Shown: positions 1-9,361, counted from the first letter of the stretch. The stretch: 46,858 nucleotides of DNA from Chroococcidiopsidaceae cyanobacterium CP_BM_ER_R8_30 (GCA_019244235.1 JAFASY010000263.1:1-46858), one strand, 5' to 3'. Made by a program: numbers and translations. The notes: a model not told the origin generated them from the sequence alone.

Positions 1-1
1 T

Positions 2-1987
2 CTGTGGGATTGGTTTAAACGCTACCCCAAAGCGGAAATCGCCTTAAGTGCTCCAGCCTATGAACGAGTTGGACGAGCCTCAACTCCTAGAGACAAAGTC
101 AGAATCTTAGCCATTCTGGGTAATAGTACTGGAATTGACATTCAGGCAGATCGAGTTTTGCTAGAGCAATTGCCTGGTGCCGAAATTAGTTTTCTGGTGG
201 AACCACAACGCCAGGAACTTACTCAAAAGCTTTGGAGCCAGGGCTGGGATGCGATCTTTTTTGCCGGACATAGTTCAAGTCAAACTCTTCTCCGACAGAA
301 CCGTGAGAATGAGGAAGCTCATCTGATTCATATCAATAAAACTGATAGCCTCACAATTGGCGATTTAGAATACGCCCTCAAAACAGCTGTTGAACAAGGG
401 TTAAAGCTAGCAATTTTTAACTCTTGTGATGGGTTGGGATTAGCACGAGAGCTGACTAAATTGCAGATTCCGCAACTCATTGTCATGCGGGAGCCTATAC
501 CAGATCGGGTAGCACAAGAATTTTTGAAGTATTTTTTATCGGCTTTTGCACGCGGTGAGTCTTTGTATTTAGCAGTCCGGGAAGCACGGGAAAGGCTACA
601 AGGTTTGGAGGAGCAATTTCCTTGTGCAACTTGGTTACCTGTCATTTGCCAAAATCCAGCCGAGGTGCCGCCAACTTGGCTCTCATTACGCGGTGTCTCG
701 GCAACGAGCGAGCGCAAGATCTTGTCTACTAGGCGCAGTCTCCGCACACTGCTGATAGCGAGTATAGCAACCGCCTCTTTACTAATGGGAGTACGGCGGA
801 TGGGAATCCTTCAACCCCTGGAATTGCAGGCTTACGACCAATTACTCCAACTGCGCCCAATTGAAGGTCCAGATCCTCGCCTCCTTGTGGTTACCGTAAC
901 TGCAGCAGATGTTCAGTCCCAAACGCAGAAGCAGGGTTCACTGTCGGATCGCTCACTCGATCAACTTTTGCGGAAGCTCAAACAGTTCAAACCACGAGCC
1001 ATTGGCTTAGATATCTATCGTCCTTTCCCTGTAGAGCCCAATTACGCAGATTTACGCAAGCAACTGCGGCAGAACGATAGGTTAATTGCTGTATGTAAAG
1101 AGAGTGACCCCATATCCGATCCTGACGGCGTTGGACCACCGCCTGAGGTGCCACCAGCTCACTATGGCTTTAGCGATGTTGTCGCTGATGACGATAATAT
1201 CATTCGTCGCCAGCTTTTAAGTATGACCCCACCCCTCACGTCCAGCTGTGCCACAAAATATGCCTTTAGCCTCGATCTGGCACTTGCTTATCTAGATAGC
1301 AAGGGCATTCGAGCAAGAGTCACTCCAGAAGGATATTTACAGTTTGGTAGGGTTGTTTTTAAGGAACTGGTAGACCCAAGTAGCGGATATCAAACAGTGG
1401 ATACGAAAGGTCACCAATTACTGCTCAATTACCGCCCCTTCCATGATCTTCAAGATATTGCCCCGCAAGTCACACTCTCAGATATCCTGCACAATCGGAT
1501 TACCCCAACTCTAGAGCTACAAGGACGGGTTGTCCTAATTGGCGTGACTGACCCCAGTTTTGGTGACTACTGGTCTACACCTTACAGTGCTGTTCAAGAA
1601 AATTCGCCGCAGCAAATACCAGGAGTCTTTCTGCAAGCGCAGATGGTGAGTCAGCTTCTGAGTGCGGCATTGGATGGGCAAACATTGCTATGGGTTTGGC
1701 CTCAGTGGAGCGAAGCCTTTTGGATCTGGGGTTGGTCTTTGGTAGGCGGCTTACTTGCTTGGCGCTGCCGCTCACCCCTAAGCTTGGGAATAGCAGTCGG
1801 AGCTGCCCTTGGGACTTTGTATGGTTTGTGCTTCTTACTCTTACTCCAAGGTAGTTGGGTACCGCTAGTGCCATCAGTGATCGCAATAGTAGCAACAAGC
1901 GGTAGCGTCGTGGCATGTTTGCGTTCGGCATCTACTGAGAGTAGCAGTAAAGCTTTGGACTTGGCACGATTACTTAAATCAGGTTAG
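2..1987 (+). CDS. CHAT-CHASE2 membrane sensor protein, 5' end outside the window
   Basis: The frame is open from base 2, so the gene starts upstream; 661 residues are visible. The N-terminal part is a CHAT (caspase-like) domain: the His of FFAGHS (codon at 269) and the Cys of FNSCDG (codon at 425) form the expected His-Cys dyad. A membrane helix follows (LLIASIATASLLMGV), then a CHASE2 domain, which is normally an extracytoplasmic ligand sensor, and two or three closing membrane helices (about the last 110 residues). There is no kinase or cyclase output domain, so the CHAT part may be the output, or the missing N-terminus may hold one. The downstream DUF928 gene begins 7 bases after the stop, so the two are probably co-transcribed. 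The ligand and protease substrate are unknown. Confidence 0.88.
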   Translation: MWDWFKRYPKAEIALSAPAYERVGRASTPRDKVRILAILGNSTGIDIQADRVLLEQLPGAEISFLVEPQRQELTQKLWSQGWDAIFFAGHSSSQTLLRQNRENEEAHLIHINKTDSLTIGDLEYALKTAVEQGLKLAIFNSCDGLGLARELTKLQIPQLIVMREPIPDRVAQEFLKYFLSAFARGESLYLAVREARERLQGLEEQFPCATWLPVICQNPAEVPPTWLSLRGVSATSERKILSTRRSLRTLLIASIATASLLMGVRRMGILQPLELQAYDQLLQLRPIEGPDPRLLVVTVTAADVQSQTQKQGSLSDRSLDQLLRKLKQFKPRAIGLDIYRPFPVEPNYADLRKQLRQNDRLIAVCKESDPISDPDGVGPPPEVPPAHYGFSDVVADDDNIIRRQLLSMTPPLTSSCATKYAFSLDLALAYLDSKGIRARVTPEGYLQFGRVVFKELVDPSSGYQTVDTKGHQLLLNYRPFHDLQDIAPQVTLSDILHNRITPTLELQGRVVLIGVTDPSFGDYWSTPYSAVQENSPQQIPGVFLQAQMVSQLLSAALDGQTLLWVWPQWSEAFWIWGWSLVGGLLAWRCRSPLSLGIAVGAALGTLYGLCFLLLLQGSWVPLVPSVIAIVATSGSVVACLRSASTESSSKALDLARLLKSG

Positions 1988-1994
1988 CTTCCCT

Positions 1995-2786
1995 ATGCAG
2001 AAGGTCAAATTCATCTACGCTATCACTTTGGCACTTATTAGCTGCACAGGCTACGCTATGCCGACCTGGGCAGAGCCTGCGACGATCGCCAAGCATACAC
2101 CCGGCAAGCAGGAGGTTCAATCGTTTGCACCACCACCCTTGCCAGACGAAGGGGCTCCAACTGGACGTTCCAGAGGAGCAGCAGGTCGAGGTAACAAATG
2201 TGTTGTTGAGCCACCTCTTACAGCTCTAGTGCCTGCTTCTGAGCAATCTTTAGGTAAGGAGCAACAAAAGGTCACATATGTTTGGGGAGAGACTGTTGCT
2301 GAACATCCCACCTTTTGGTTTTATGTTCCTTATTCGCGTGCAACCTTGCACTCTATAGAGTTCGTGCTGCAAGATGCAGAGGATAATGATGTCTACCGAA
2401 CCTCGGTGAATATGGCTGACATACCTAGTGTTGTCGGCGTGCGATTGCCGTCTACAACAGCGCCACTCAAAATTGGCAAACTTTACCATTGGTTCTTTAA
2501 GACTAAAGCTAGTTGTAACGAGCAATCATCTGACATTGAAGATTACGTTGAAGGCTGGGTGCAGCGGGTGCAGTTGAGTTCTGTGTTAGCAAAGCAGTTA
2601 GAGGCAGCGACACCAACACAGCAGATCAATATTTATACTGCTAATGGCATCTGGTATGAAGCTCTAACAACAGTGGCTAAACTCCGCCTCGCCGCTCCCA
2701 AGGATGCCAATCTTAACGCAAGTTGGGCTAAATTGCTGCAATCTGCTGGTCTAGGCGACATTGCCTCAAAGCCAATCGAGCCATAG
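1995..2786 (+). CDS. DUF928 domain secreted protein
   Basis: This 263-residue protein starts with a signal peptide (MQKVKFIYAITLALISCTGYAMPTWA), so it is predicted to be periplasmic or surface-exposed. It has the arrangement of the cyanobacterial DUF928 family: a proline/glycine/arginine stretch (GAPTGRSRGAAGRG), a central beta-rich part with WFYVPYS, and a C-terminal helical part containing GIWYEALTTVAKLR. The molecular function of the family is not known. DUF928 genes often accompany CHAT and CHASE2 genes in cyanobacteria, as here. The gene ends 7 bases before the convergent TPR-CHAT gene. The ATG at 1995 is the only good start. Confidence 0.85.
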   Translation: MQKVKFIYAITLALISCTGYAMPTWAEPATIAKHTPGKQEVQSFAPPPLPDEGAPTGRSRGAAGRGNKCVVEPPLTALVPASEQSLGKEQQKVTYVWGETVAEHPTFWFYVPYSRATLHSIEFVLQDAEDNDVYRTSVNMADIPSVVGVRLPSTTAPLKIGKLYHWFFKTKASCNEQSSDIEDYVEGWVQRVQLSSVLAKQLEAATPTQQINIYTANGIWYEALTTVAKLRLAAPKDANLNASWAKLLQSAGLGDIASKPIEP

Positions 2787-2793
2787 TTGGATT

Positions 2794-5439
2794 TCACAAC
2801 CAGTTGCCCACGAGAACATAAGGAGCCCAATAGCCAGGACGCTTGTAGTTAGGATATTTCTGCAAGAGACTTAGTTGAGCTATACGCAAGGCTTCAGCTT
2901 TAGTCACCTTGTTCTTGGCTAACTCTCGATAAAACTCACCGATAAAGATAGCAGTGGCCTCATCATCTATATGCCATAAAGAAGCCAGTGTACTGCGTGC
3001 CCCAGCCTGCACGGCTACTCCAGCTAATCCTAAGGCAGCTCGTTTATCCCCAGTAGCTGTTTCGCAAGCACTAAGGACAAGTAATTCGAGAGCTTCTGAC
3101 TGGCTTTGTTCTCTGGTTCGGAGTAGGATATCTAACTCATTGACATTAATTGGGCGATCCCATGCCAGGATAAATGTATCCTGAGCGCGGGAACTAAACT
3201 GACCGTGAGTCGCCAGATGGACAATATTGAAAGTAGATAAATTTAGGTTTTGCTTCAGGTTCTGACTTGTAAATTGTTGATTGAGTAGTTCCTTTGTAGA
3301 CACACCAGCTTGGTCGATTAGATTGAATTCCAGCTTAACTTCAGGTAACGCTGGAAAGTTTAGGCTTTGCGGTGGCTGGCTCAATCCGGCAGCTAGAGCT
3401 TTTAGCCGTCCTGTTGATACGGGTTTGGGGTTCAAGAGTTGTAACCCTAGATTCAAAGCTACAGCATATTTCTCTACTAGATACTGCTTGCCATCGTAAA
3501 GAGCTGCCAATGGAATATTTCGTAGGGCACCATCCAGCACAAACACGAGTGTTTTGACATTGCTCTTGACTAGCTCTGCCTCAGCTGGCTGAACCAACCA
3601 ACCATGTACCTGTTGAGCTAAAGACTTAACTTCTTTAATCGTGTCGGGTTCTGTAATCTTTTGCACTAATTGCCCTAGGGTCTGTTCCACCTGGCTTTGA
3701 GGTACAGGAATCCTATAGTGGTGTAATTGCGACTGCTGCGGCAGCTTGTAGATCACCTCTAAACGATCTGGCAGCAGAATTGGGTAAATCACTGCCGCTG
3801 TTAGATTATCTTGGTCAACAACCTGGTCAATGAGCACTGACTTTGCCTCTAAACAAGCTGAGCGAAAGAAATTATCTAATTCGGCTAACTGTAGAGATTG
3901 GATTGCCGCCCGCGCTTGTATTAAATTTTGCTGACCGGGTTCATTGCCCTGGGCTGGTAGGAGCAAATCGACTAACTGCCGATAAACGGGTTCCACCTGA
4001 TCTCGAAAAGAAAATTGGGCTTCTATATTGATAGTAACGAGATCGCGGCGGACGGATTGGAGGGTTTGAACTGCTTCATCATAAGCAGCAATCGCTGCCT
4101 GAGTATTCCTTTGAGCTTTCAGTAAGCGTCCTAGCTGCCACTGCCAGCGATAGGCAATATCTGAGGCATTGAGTGATTGTGCAATCAGGAGGGCTTGCTG
4201 GGTCAAATTTTGGGCAATCGACCACTGATGAGTTTGTTCATAAACTCCACCAAGGTTCCCCAAAGCATAAGCTTCAGCTCGTCGATCTCCTAGACTTTGT
4301 GCTTGTTGGACGGCTGTAGCCAATAACTGTGCTGAAGTTTGGAGGTCCCCTTCTCTCCCAATCTTCATCAAACTCACAGCCAAATCAATTCGGGCGTAGA
4401 CCGCAGTCTGGTTCAGGGGTAAGGTGGCGATTTGAGATTGAATTTGAGGTAACAATGCCTGTGCCGGGCTGAATTGCTCAGTTTCTACTAATAAGCTGAG
4501 TTGATTCAATTGGGCTTGTAGCCTGATTAAAGAAGATACAGATGCAGCCTGTTGATAGAATGCCAGCGCTACTTGAGTATTTTGCTGGGCACGGGCTGTA
4601 TTGCCTAAACCAAACAGGGACTCCCCGATATCTAAGGGAGATTTTAAGTGTTCAGCCACAGTTAAACTTTGTTGCAATATCTGCTGTGACTGATCTAAAT
4701 TACCCACTAGCCGCAGTGCATTGCCGAGACGGCGCAATCCAGCCGCTTTAATTGGGGAATCTGGCTGTTTTTTCAGGGTTTGGTTTACCTGATTCAATGT
4801 TTCTGATGCTCGGACGTAAAGTCCTAATGTCTGCAACGCTTGGGCTTCATTAATCAGGCTCCGACTCACTCCAACCTCATCTCCTGCTTGAACATAGGCG
4901 GCAGTAGCCCTCTGCCAGGTAGCTAGGGCTGCTTCTGTTTGTCCTAGTGATAGTTGCAGGCTACCTTGTGTATTCAGGACTTGGGCAAGGATTTGCGCTC
5001 GTCTCTTTGAGTCACCCACAGATGGAGATATCTGTAGCAGCTTTAGGCTATCTGTAATGGTTGCAGTTGCTTGGGTCCACTGTCCGAGTTGTTGATAAGC
5101 TAATGAGAGATTGCTTAACACCATGGCTTGGTTTAGCACGTCTTTTTCAGCTTTGAAGGATGTGTCTGCTTGTTGCCAAACTGTTATTGCTTGGGGGAAT
5201 TGCCCTGCTTCGTATAGTTCTCTTCCTTGCTGAACTAGTTGTGAGGCATTAGTAGGTATTTGGACGATGGAACTTACAGCAGGAAGACGAGCGGCAACGG
5301 GCAATCCTTCTATGCCTAGACACAAAACTAAAAAAGCTGTACTGAGAAAGGCTAGAACAGTCAGTCTTGCACGGGTAGATTTCAATCTGCTTAGAAGGGA
5401 TTGGCGATGATGGAAAAATACAGCCCGTTTTCTTGCCAT
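2794..5439 (-). CDS. TPR-repeat CHAT protease, predicted exported or membrane-anchored
   Basis: This is an 881-residue protein. Residues 25-45 form a hydrophobic segment after a basic N-terminus, which reads as a signal peptide or anchor. Residues 60-470 are TPR repeats (for example GRELYEAGQFPQAITVWQQA). The CHAT domain spans about 540-881, with catalytic His745 in HLATHGQF and Cys792 in LSACETA, and it ends in the usual WAPYVLVG motif. CHAT proteins are clan CD cysteine peptidases; the substrates of the cyanobacterial TPR-CHAT group are unknown. The start overlaps the 3' end of the tpsB gene by 49 bases, so the two are probably one transcript. The overlap and the exported topology suggest the protease works with the secretion system; this is inference. 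Confidence 0.88.
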   Translation of the reverse strand: MARKRAVFFHHRQSLLSRLKSTRARLTVLAFLSTAFLVLCLGIEGLPVAARLPAVSSIVQIPTNASQLVQQGRELYEAGQFPQAITVWQQADTSFKAEKDVLNQAMVLSNLSLAYQQLGQWTQATATITDSLKLLQISPSVGDSKRRAQILAQVLNTQGSLQLSLGQTEAALATWQRATAAYVQAGDEVGVSRSLINEAQALQTLGLYVRASETLNQVNQTLKKQPDSPIKAAGLRRLGNALRLVGNLDQSQQILQQSLTVAEHLKSPLDIGESLFGLGNTARAQQNTQVALAFYQQAASVSSLIRLQAQLNQLSLLVETEQFSPAQALLPQIQSQIATLPLNQTAVYARIDLAVSLMKIGREGDLQTSAQLLATAVQQAQSLGDRRAEAYALGNLGGVYEQTHQWSIAQNLTQQALLIAQSLNASDIAYRWQWQLGRLLKAQRNTQAAIAAYDEAVQTLQSVRRDLVTINIEAQFSFRDQVEPVYRQLVDLLLPAQGNEPGQQNLIQARAAIQSLQLAELDNFFRSACLEAKSVLIDQVVDQDNLTAAVIYPILLPDRLEVIYKLPQQSQLHHYRIPVPQSQVEQTLGQLVQKITEPDTIKEVKSLAQQVHGWLVQPAEAELVKSNVKTLVFVLDGALRNIPLAALYDGKQYLVEKYAVALNLGLQLLNPKPVSTGRLKALAAGLSQPPQSLNFPALPEVKLEFNLIDQAGVSTKELLNQQFTSQNLKQNLNLSTFNIVHLATHGQFSSRAQDTFILAWDRPINVNELDILLRTREQSQSEALELLVLSACETATGDKRAALGLAGVAVQAGARSTLASLWHIDDEATAIFIGEFYRELAKNKVTKAEALRIAQLSLLQKYPNYKRPGYWAPYVLVGNWL

Positions 5440-7106
5440 GTTCTTTTCGTGGAGGGGACATCAATCAAAGGAATGCCGTAATCGAGGCGGGCTGTGAGAT
5501 TGTCGCTTAGCTGCAACCGTAGCCCTAGCCCGATAGATGCCAGAGTGTTGGTATTCGGGGTGCTTGGTTCGGTGTTGGCTGAATTGTTCCAACCAGTACC
5601 AACATCAAAAAATGGAGCAAGTTGTAAAACTGTTTGCCTCAGAGGTCTGCGGTAAATTGGTAGCCGAAATTCAACAGAAGCTAACGCAGCATTATCAGTT
5701 AACAGGAAATCCTGACGGTATCCCCGGACAGTATAATCACCTCCTAAACCAAACTGCTCTAAAGGTACGAGGGGTCTGTCTGCAAGTTGGAGATCGGCAC
5801 GGATTAATAGTAAGGTGTCTGGAGCCAAAAGACGTGCCCACTGTCCCTGTCCCAGCCAAGCAAAGAAGCGACCATCAGGAGGGTTTCCATGAATAGTAGC
5901 ATTGAGTGCATTGAGTCCAACACTGAACTGAGAGCGGGCGGCAAAAACTTCTTGACTATTCCTTGAAGTCCATTCCTGAAAAAACCTCAATGCTGAGATG
6001 CGGGTGCGTCCCTGGCTGTCAGCTCCTGGTGAGAGTAAGCGTCCTAGGGAGTTACTGCCTAAAAGGGAAATATCGCTTTCCCGGCGCGAGGCAGTTAGAC
6101 CAAGGGCAAGTTCTTTTTGGGGAGTTAGAAGCACTGGCTGGCGTAGCGTTATATCGTAGTAGCGAAAATTAGCATTGATATTGAGTTGGTTGAAGGGAGG
6201 CTCGACTACATGACTGAGTGTAGTGCCGTAGCTTAAGTTCAGAGTGCCATTTCGGGAATTGATTGGTAAGGTATAGCCAGCAGTTACATCGTTGCTACCA
6301 TCGGTATTGGCGTAGCCTACACTCAAGCCATCTCCTAGACCAAATAAATTGGCTTCGTTGAGCTGGAATCCGCGCTCAAAGCTGCCGATGCTAGGGGGGC
6401 GGTTATTATCTAGTATGATTTGAGGGATGAAGGTCTTAGCCTCTGTTATCTGAACTGTTAGCACACTCGTACCTGGACGCGACCCAGCAGACAGTTCAGC
6501 AGAGATATTTCTAATGAGGAGATTAAGCTGTAGCAGTTGCAACGCTTCGAGCAGGCGATTGCGATTCAACGGCTTTGACGTAGCTCGGCGCAGGCGACTA
6601 CGCACATAACGGGGGGAAAGCCGCCTAGTACCTGTGACATCAATCTCTTCCACTCTACCTTCGACGACTTGGATTCTGACAACACCTCCTCGAAACGTTT
6701 GGGGAGGAATCAAGGCTCCAGAGGTAATATACCCATTATCAATATAGAGCTGGGTTACTGCCGAACGAGCCTGGAGCAATTCAGCAAACGAGATAGGTCG
6801 ATTCGTGAAGGGAGCAGTGACTTTGGTTAGGGTTTGCTGACTAAATACGGTGCTACCAACAACCTCAAACCTTTTGACAGTTATAGTACCAGGACCCAGA
6901 TTAGGGACTTGCGGAGTTGTCGGAGCTTGAGGAGGCGGTATGAGATTTGGCGGTAGAGGGAGCGCCGGAGGAGGTGGGGGAGTTGTGCGAGGAGGCGGTA
7001 TGAGGTTCGGTGGCGGTACTTGAGAGGTTGGGTTGGTGGGGTAAGGAACCAGATTTGGGTCGATGGTCTGCGCTTTGAGTGGCTCAGCGATCACGCTACT
7101 GGTCAA
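5391..7106 (-). CDS. TpsB outer-membrane transporter (ShlB/FhaC/HecB family)
   Basis: This is the Omp85-superfamily pore of a two-partner secretion system, which exports a TpsA exoprotein across the outer membrane. Counted from the TTG at 7106 it has 571 residues: a proline-rich linker (20-70), a POTRA domain (77-152), a second POTRA-like domain (153-222) and a C-terminal beta-barrel with VRGY at 460-463, FFDVGTGWN near the end, and a terminal Phe. The start is uncertain. The frame continues upstream to about 7187 and encodes a good signal-peptide core (CQPWFLLGFSVLTSSVIA), but it contains no ATG, GTG or TTG; where the duplicate copy has TTG, this copy has CTA. Its likely substrate is the TpsA gene at 9787. 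Confidence 0.85.
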   Translation of the reverse strand: MTSSVIAEPLKAQTIDPNLVPYPTNPTSQVPPPNLIPPPRTTPPPPPALPLPPNLIPPPQAPTTPQVPNLGPGTITVKRFEVVGSTVFSQQTLTKVTAPFTNRPISFAELLQARSAVTQLYIDNGYITSGALIPPQTFRGGVVRIQVVEGRVEEIDVTGTRRLSPRYVRSRLRRATSKPLNRNRLLEALQLLQLNLLIRNISAELSAGSRPGTSVLTVQITEAKTFIPQIILDNNRPPSIGSFERGFQLNEANLFGLGDGLSVGYANTDGSNDVTAGYTLPINSRNGTLNLSYGTTLSHVVEPPFNQLNINANFRYYDITLRQPVLLTPQKELALGLTASRRESDISLLGSNSLGRLLSPGADSQGRTRISALRFFQEWTSRNSQEVFAARSQFSVGLNALNATIHGNPPDGRFFAWLGQGQWARLLAPDTLLLIRADLQLADRPLVPLEQFGLGGDYTVRGYRQDFLLTDNAALASVEFRLPIYRRPLRQTVLQLAPFFDVGTGWNNSANTEPSTPNTNTLASIGLGLRLQLSDNLTARLDYGIPLIDVPSTKRTWQENGLYFSIIANPF

Positions 7107-7173
7107 GACCGAGAAACCAAGTAGGAACCAGGGTTGGCACTTTAGATGAATAATATTTAAGAAGTGTAATTTT

Positions 7174-7287
7174 AGGTCACTACTCCATCAGTATTTACAC
7201 TAAGTAGCCCTCCATTTCTTTAAAAAAGATTAAATTTTTGCACCGAAAGATGTAAAGTCTTGATGAAGAACCGTAAAAGTACTGAAA
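7174..7287 (-). promoter_or_regulatory. 5' leader of tpsB conserved in the duplicate copy
   Basis: The region upstream of tpsB matches the region upstream of the truncated second copy (about 8440-8556). Shared blocks include TACACTAAGTAG, AAGATTAAATTT/ATGTTAAAATTT, TGTAAAGT and AACCGT(A/G)AAA(A/G)TACTGAAA. The match runs about 110 bases beyond the coding part, so the promoter region was duplicated with the gene. No clear -10/-35 pair can be assigned. Confidence 0.45.
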
Positions 7288-7331
7288 TGGTGTTAAAGAG
7301 CAGGCTGAATGTCTAATATGCACATACTCAA

Positions 7332-7550
7332 CTAGATTGGCAATCGGGCATCAATGTATTGGCACAAACTAGAAGGCTTAGGAATAGACTCACCGTGTAG
7401 TAGCATCCCTTCTAGATGAAACTCAATAGCCTCCTGTATCTGCTCTAAAACTTCCTCTACTGTTTGACCAGTAGCTACACATCCAGGCAGATCAGGAATA
7501 TAGGCACCATAGTTACCCGCTGCTTTCTCAATCACAACCGTGTATTTCAT
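7332..7550 (-). CDS. hicB: HicB family antitoxin
   Basis: This 72-residue protein has the HicB fold signature: MKYTVVIEKAAGNYGAYIPDLPG, then a CVATGQTVEEVLEQIQEAIEFHLE helix. HicB antitoxins neutralise the HicA mRNA interferase and often repress their own operon. The short C-terminal part has no obvious ribbon-helix-helix or HTH domain. Its ATG overlaps the stop of a hicA frame in an ATGA arrangement, the usual hicA-hicB coupling, but the hicA copy here is broken. The gene lies between the intact and truncated tpsB copies and has their orientation. Confidence 0.88.
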   Translation of the reverse strand: MKYTVVIEKAAGNYGAYIPDLPGCVATGQTVEEVLEQIQEAIEFHLEGMLLHGESIPKPSSLCQYIDARLPI

Positions 7551-7743
7551 AGCTTCATTCCCTCAATCCAGCTTGTCCTGTGAATGCTGTACAGCAACCC
7601 AGGTGGCAGGTCATCAGATAGGTTTCCAGGGACAGTAACTGTGCCTGGCTTTTCTGGATGGTGATACTGGCGGTGGCTACCTCTAGTTCAAGCAAGATAC
7701 CAGCCATCGTCTTGCAGTATTCCGATCACCTGACGCACTTCAT
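7547..7743 (-). pseudogene. hicA: Decayed HicA toxin gene
   Basis: Upstream of hicB the minus strand encodes HicA-like sequence: VRQVIGILQDDGWYLA, then TRGSHRQYHHPEKPGTVTVP, then GNLSDDLPPG. Two lesions are visible. The ATG at 7743 is one base out of frame with this sequence (ATGAA-GTGCGT where ATGAAAGTGCGT is expected), and a TGA at 7688-7690 replaces the codon before TRGSH, which is normally Arg or another residue. The catalytic His in SHRQ is still present. A full-length toxin cannot be made, which leaves hicB as an orphan antitoxin. Confidence 0.8.
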
Positions 7744-7848
7744 AAAGTCAATAGTACTAGGGTCTGCTCAACTAACTAGTACTGCCTCGGACTCCGCGAA
7801 ACTAATTGGTCTTTATTTCCCCAGACTAGCGGTTCTGGAGATGTAGAG

Positions 7849-8441
7849 AAGCAGCAGTTGCAACGCTTCGAGTAGGCAGTTGCGATTCAACGGTTTTGAC
7901 GTAGCTCGGCGCAGGCGACTACGCACATAACGGCGGGAAAGCCGCCTAGTACCTGTTACACCAATCACCTCCACTCTACCTTCGACCACTTGGATTCTGA
8001 CCACACCTCCTCGGAACGTTTGAGGAGGGATCAAGGCTCCAGAGGTAATATACCCTTGATCAATATAGAGCTGGGCCACTGCCGAACGAGCCTGGAGCAA
8101 TTCAGCAAATGAGATAGATCGATTCGTGAAGGGAGCAGTGACTTTGGCTAGGGTTTGCTGACTAAATACGGTGCGGTGCTACCAACAACCTCAAACCTTT
8201 TGACAGTTATAGTACCAGGACCCAGGTTAGGGACTGGCGGATTTATCGGAGCTTGAGGAGGCGGTATGAGGTTTGGTGGCGGTACTTGGGCAATTGGGTT
8301 GGTGAAGTAGGGAACCAGATTTGAGTCAACAGTCTGCGCTTTAAGCGGCTGAGCTATTGCGTTACTGGTCAAGACCGAGAAACCAAGTAGGAATCAGGGA
8401 TGGCGTTTTAGATGAATAATGTTTGAGAGCTGTAATTTCAA
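7849..8441 (-). pseudogene. Truncated second copy of tpsB (signal peptide to POTRA)
   Basis: This segment repeats the first 190 or so codons of the tpsB gene with high identity, including the proline-rich linker and POTRA domain (GYITSGALIPPQTFRGGVV). It stops at LLEALQLL and has no barrel. It keeps a TTG start at 8441, but a TGA at 8394-8396 cuts the signal peptide (Trp in the intact copy), and a 5-base tandem duplication (GGTGC, near 8170-8180) shifts the frame after EVVGST. With 7174-7287 and its own leader it forms a direct duplication of about 700 bases flanking hicAB. Confidence 0.85.
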
Positions 8442-8556
8442 GTCATTACTTTATCCGTGCTTACACTAAGTAGTTTCTTAGATTGATTAATAAATGTTAA
8501 AATTTGAACCAAAAGCTGTAAAGTTCTGATAAAAAACCGTGAAAATACTGAAAGGG

Positions 8557-9361
8557 TTACCGCTGTCTTTGTTTGAATTGCCTTTTCCCCTTTCTAGAAG
8601 GGTTTAAGTCGCTTTAAGTCGTGGAGAAATAGAGGAGGTGTTGCATAAATAGTCTGGAGTCAGTTGATAAATAGGTAGGAGGTGTTCAACTAGCGGTAGT
8701 TAACTATTCGTCTCAAACTAAAAATTTACTTCAACGACTCTTTAGAAGAGTTCAATTAGCGTCCAGAGTTATGCTCTAGGGAACCCTTTAAATAAAGGTG
8801 ACAACCCATCCTACAAAAAAGCTGACACAGACTCAGTAGGAGCGTTGAACCATGGTCCAGCAAGAACAATCCCACAAGAGCAGCAAGCTAATAGGTTTAG
8901 CTTTGCTCAACTCTATAATAGTAGTCATTTAAGGAGGATGTATGAGATAAATGCCTAGTCTTTAAAGTAACTCTAAAATTTTTTCAGATAGGCAGATAGT
9001 TTAACGATGCTTGCTGTCCTCTAGATTTATGTCCTGGCGAATATTTGAATCCTGACAAAAATATGAATAGATCAAGATCATGTGACATTGGAAACAAAAG
9101 TGAATTTACTAAGTAGGAATTTCATCTGACTTTCTTAAAAAGATAATTGCTTTATGTTGAGAACTTATCTGTGATGCTAAGCTTGCATCAAGAAAACTCT
9201 TCTATAAAGCCAACGAAGACAGTAAAAATATTACTAACTGTGGGCATAAAGATATTGACATTAACAGCTGTTCCATATAAGCTAATAATGAAAATACCAT
9301 TGTATATTAATAATGGTAAGGTAATTTAAAAATACGTCTATTTCAACTAAAGGAGAAAAAG
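8557..9361. other. Long intergenic stretch with no clear gene
   Basis: About 800 A/T-rich bases with no convincing gene. An open frame at 9147-9329 begins with TTG, has no ribosome binding site and has no recognisable product. The only candidate is the 26-residue peptide listed at 8852. The 3' end holds the ribosome binding site of the 9362 gene (AAAGGAGAAAAAG). Confidence 0.5.
8852..8932 (+). CDS. Possible 26-residue membrane peptide
   Basis: The ATG is 9 bases after TAGGAG and opens a 26-codon frame with a polar start (MVQQEQSHKSSK) and a hydrophobic end (LIGLALLNSIIVVI). The stop codon runs directly into AAGGAGGA, followed by ATGAGATAA, a two-codon frame. It could be a small membrane peptide or a chance frame; no family is recognised. 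Confidence 0.2.
   Translation: MVQQEQSHKSSKLIGLALLNSIIVVI

Noticed and set aside
9147-9329. 60-codon frame upstream of the 93-residue gene
   Set aside because: TTG start, no ribosome binding site, A/T-rich low-complexity composition, no recognisable family.
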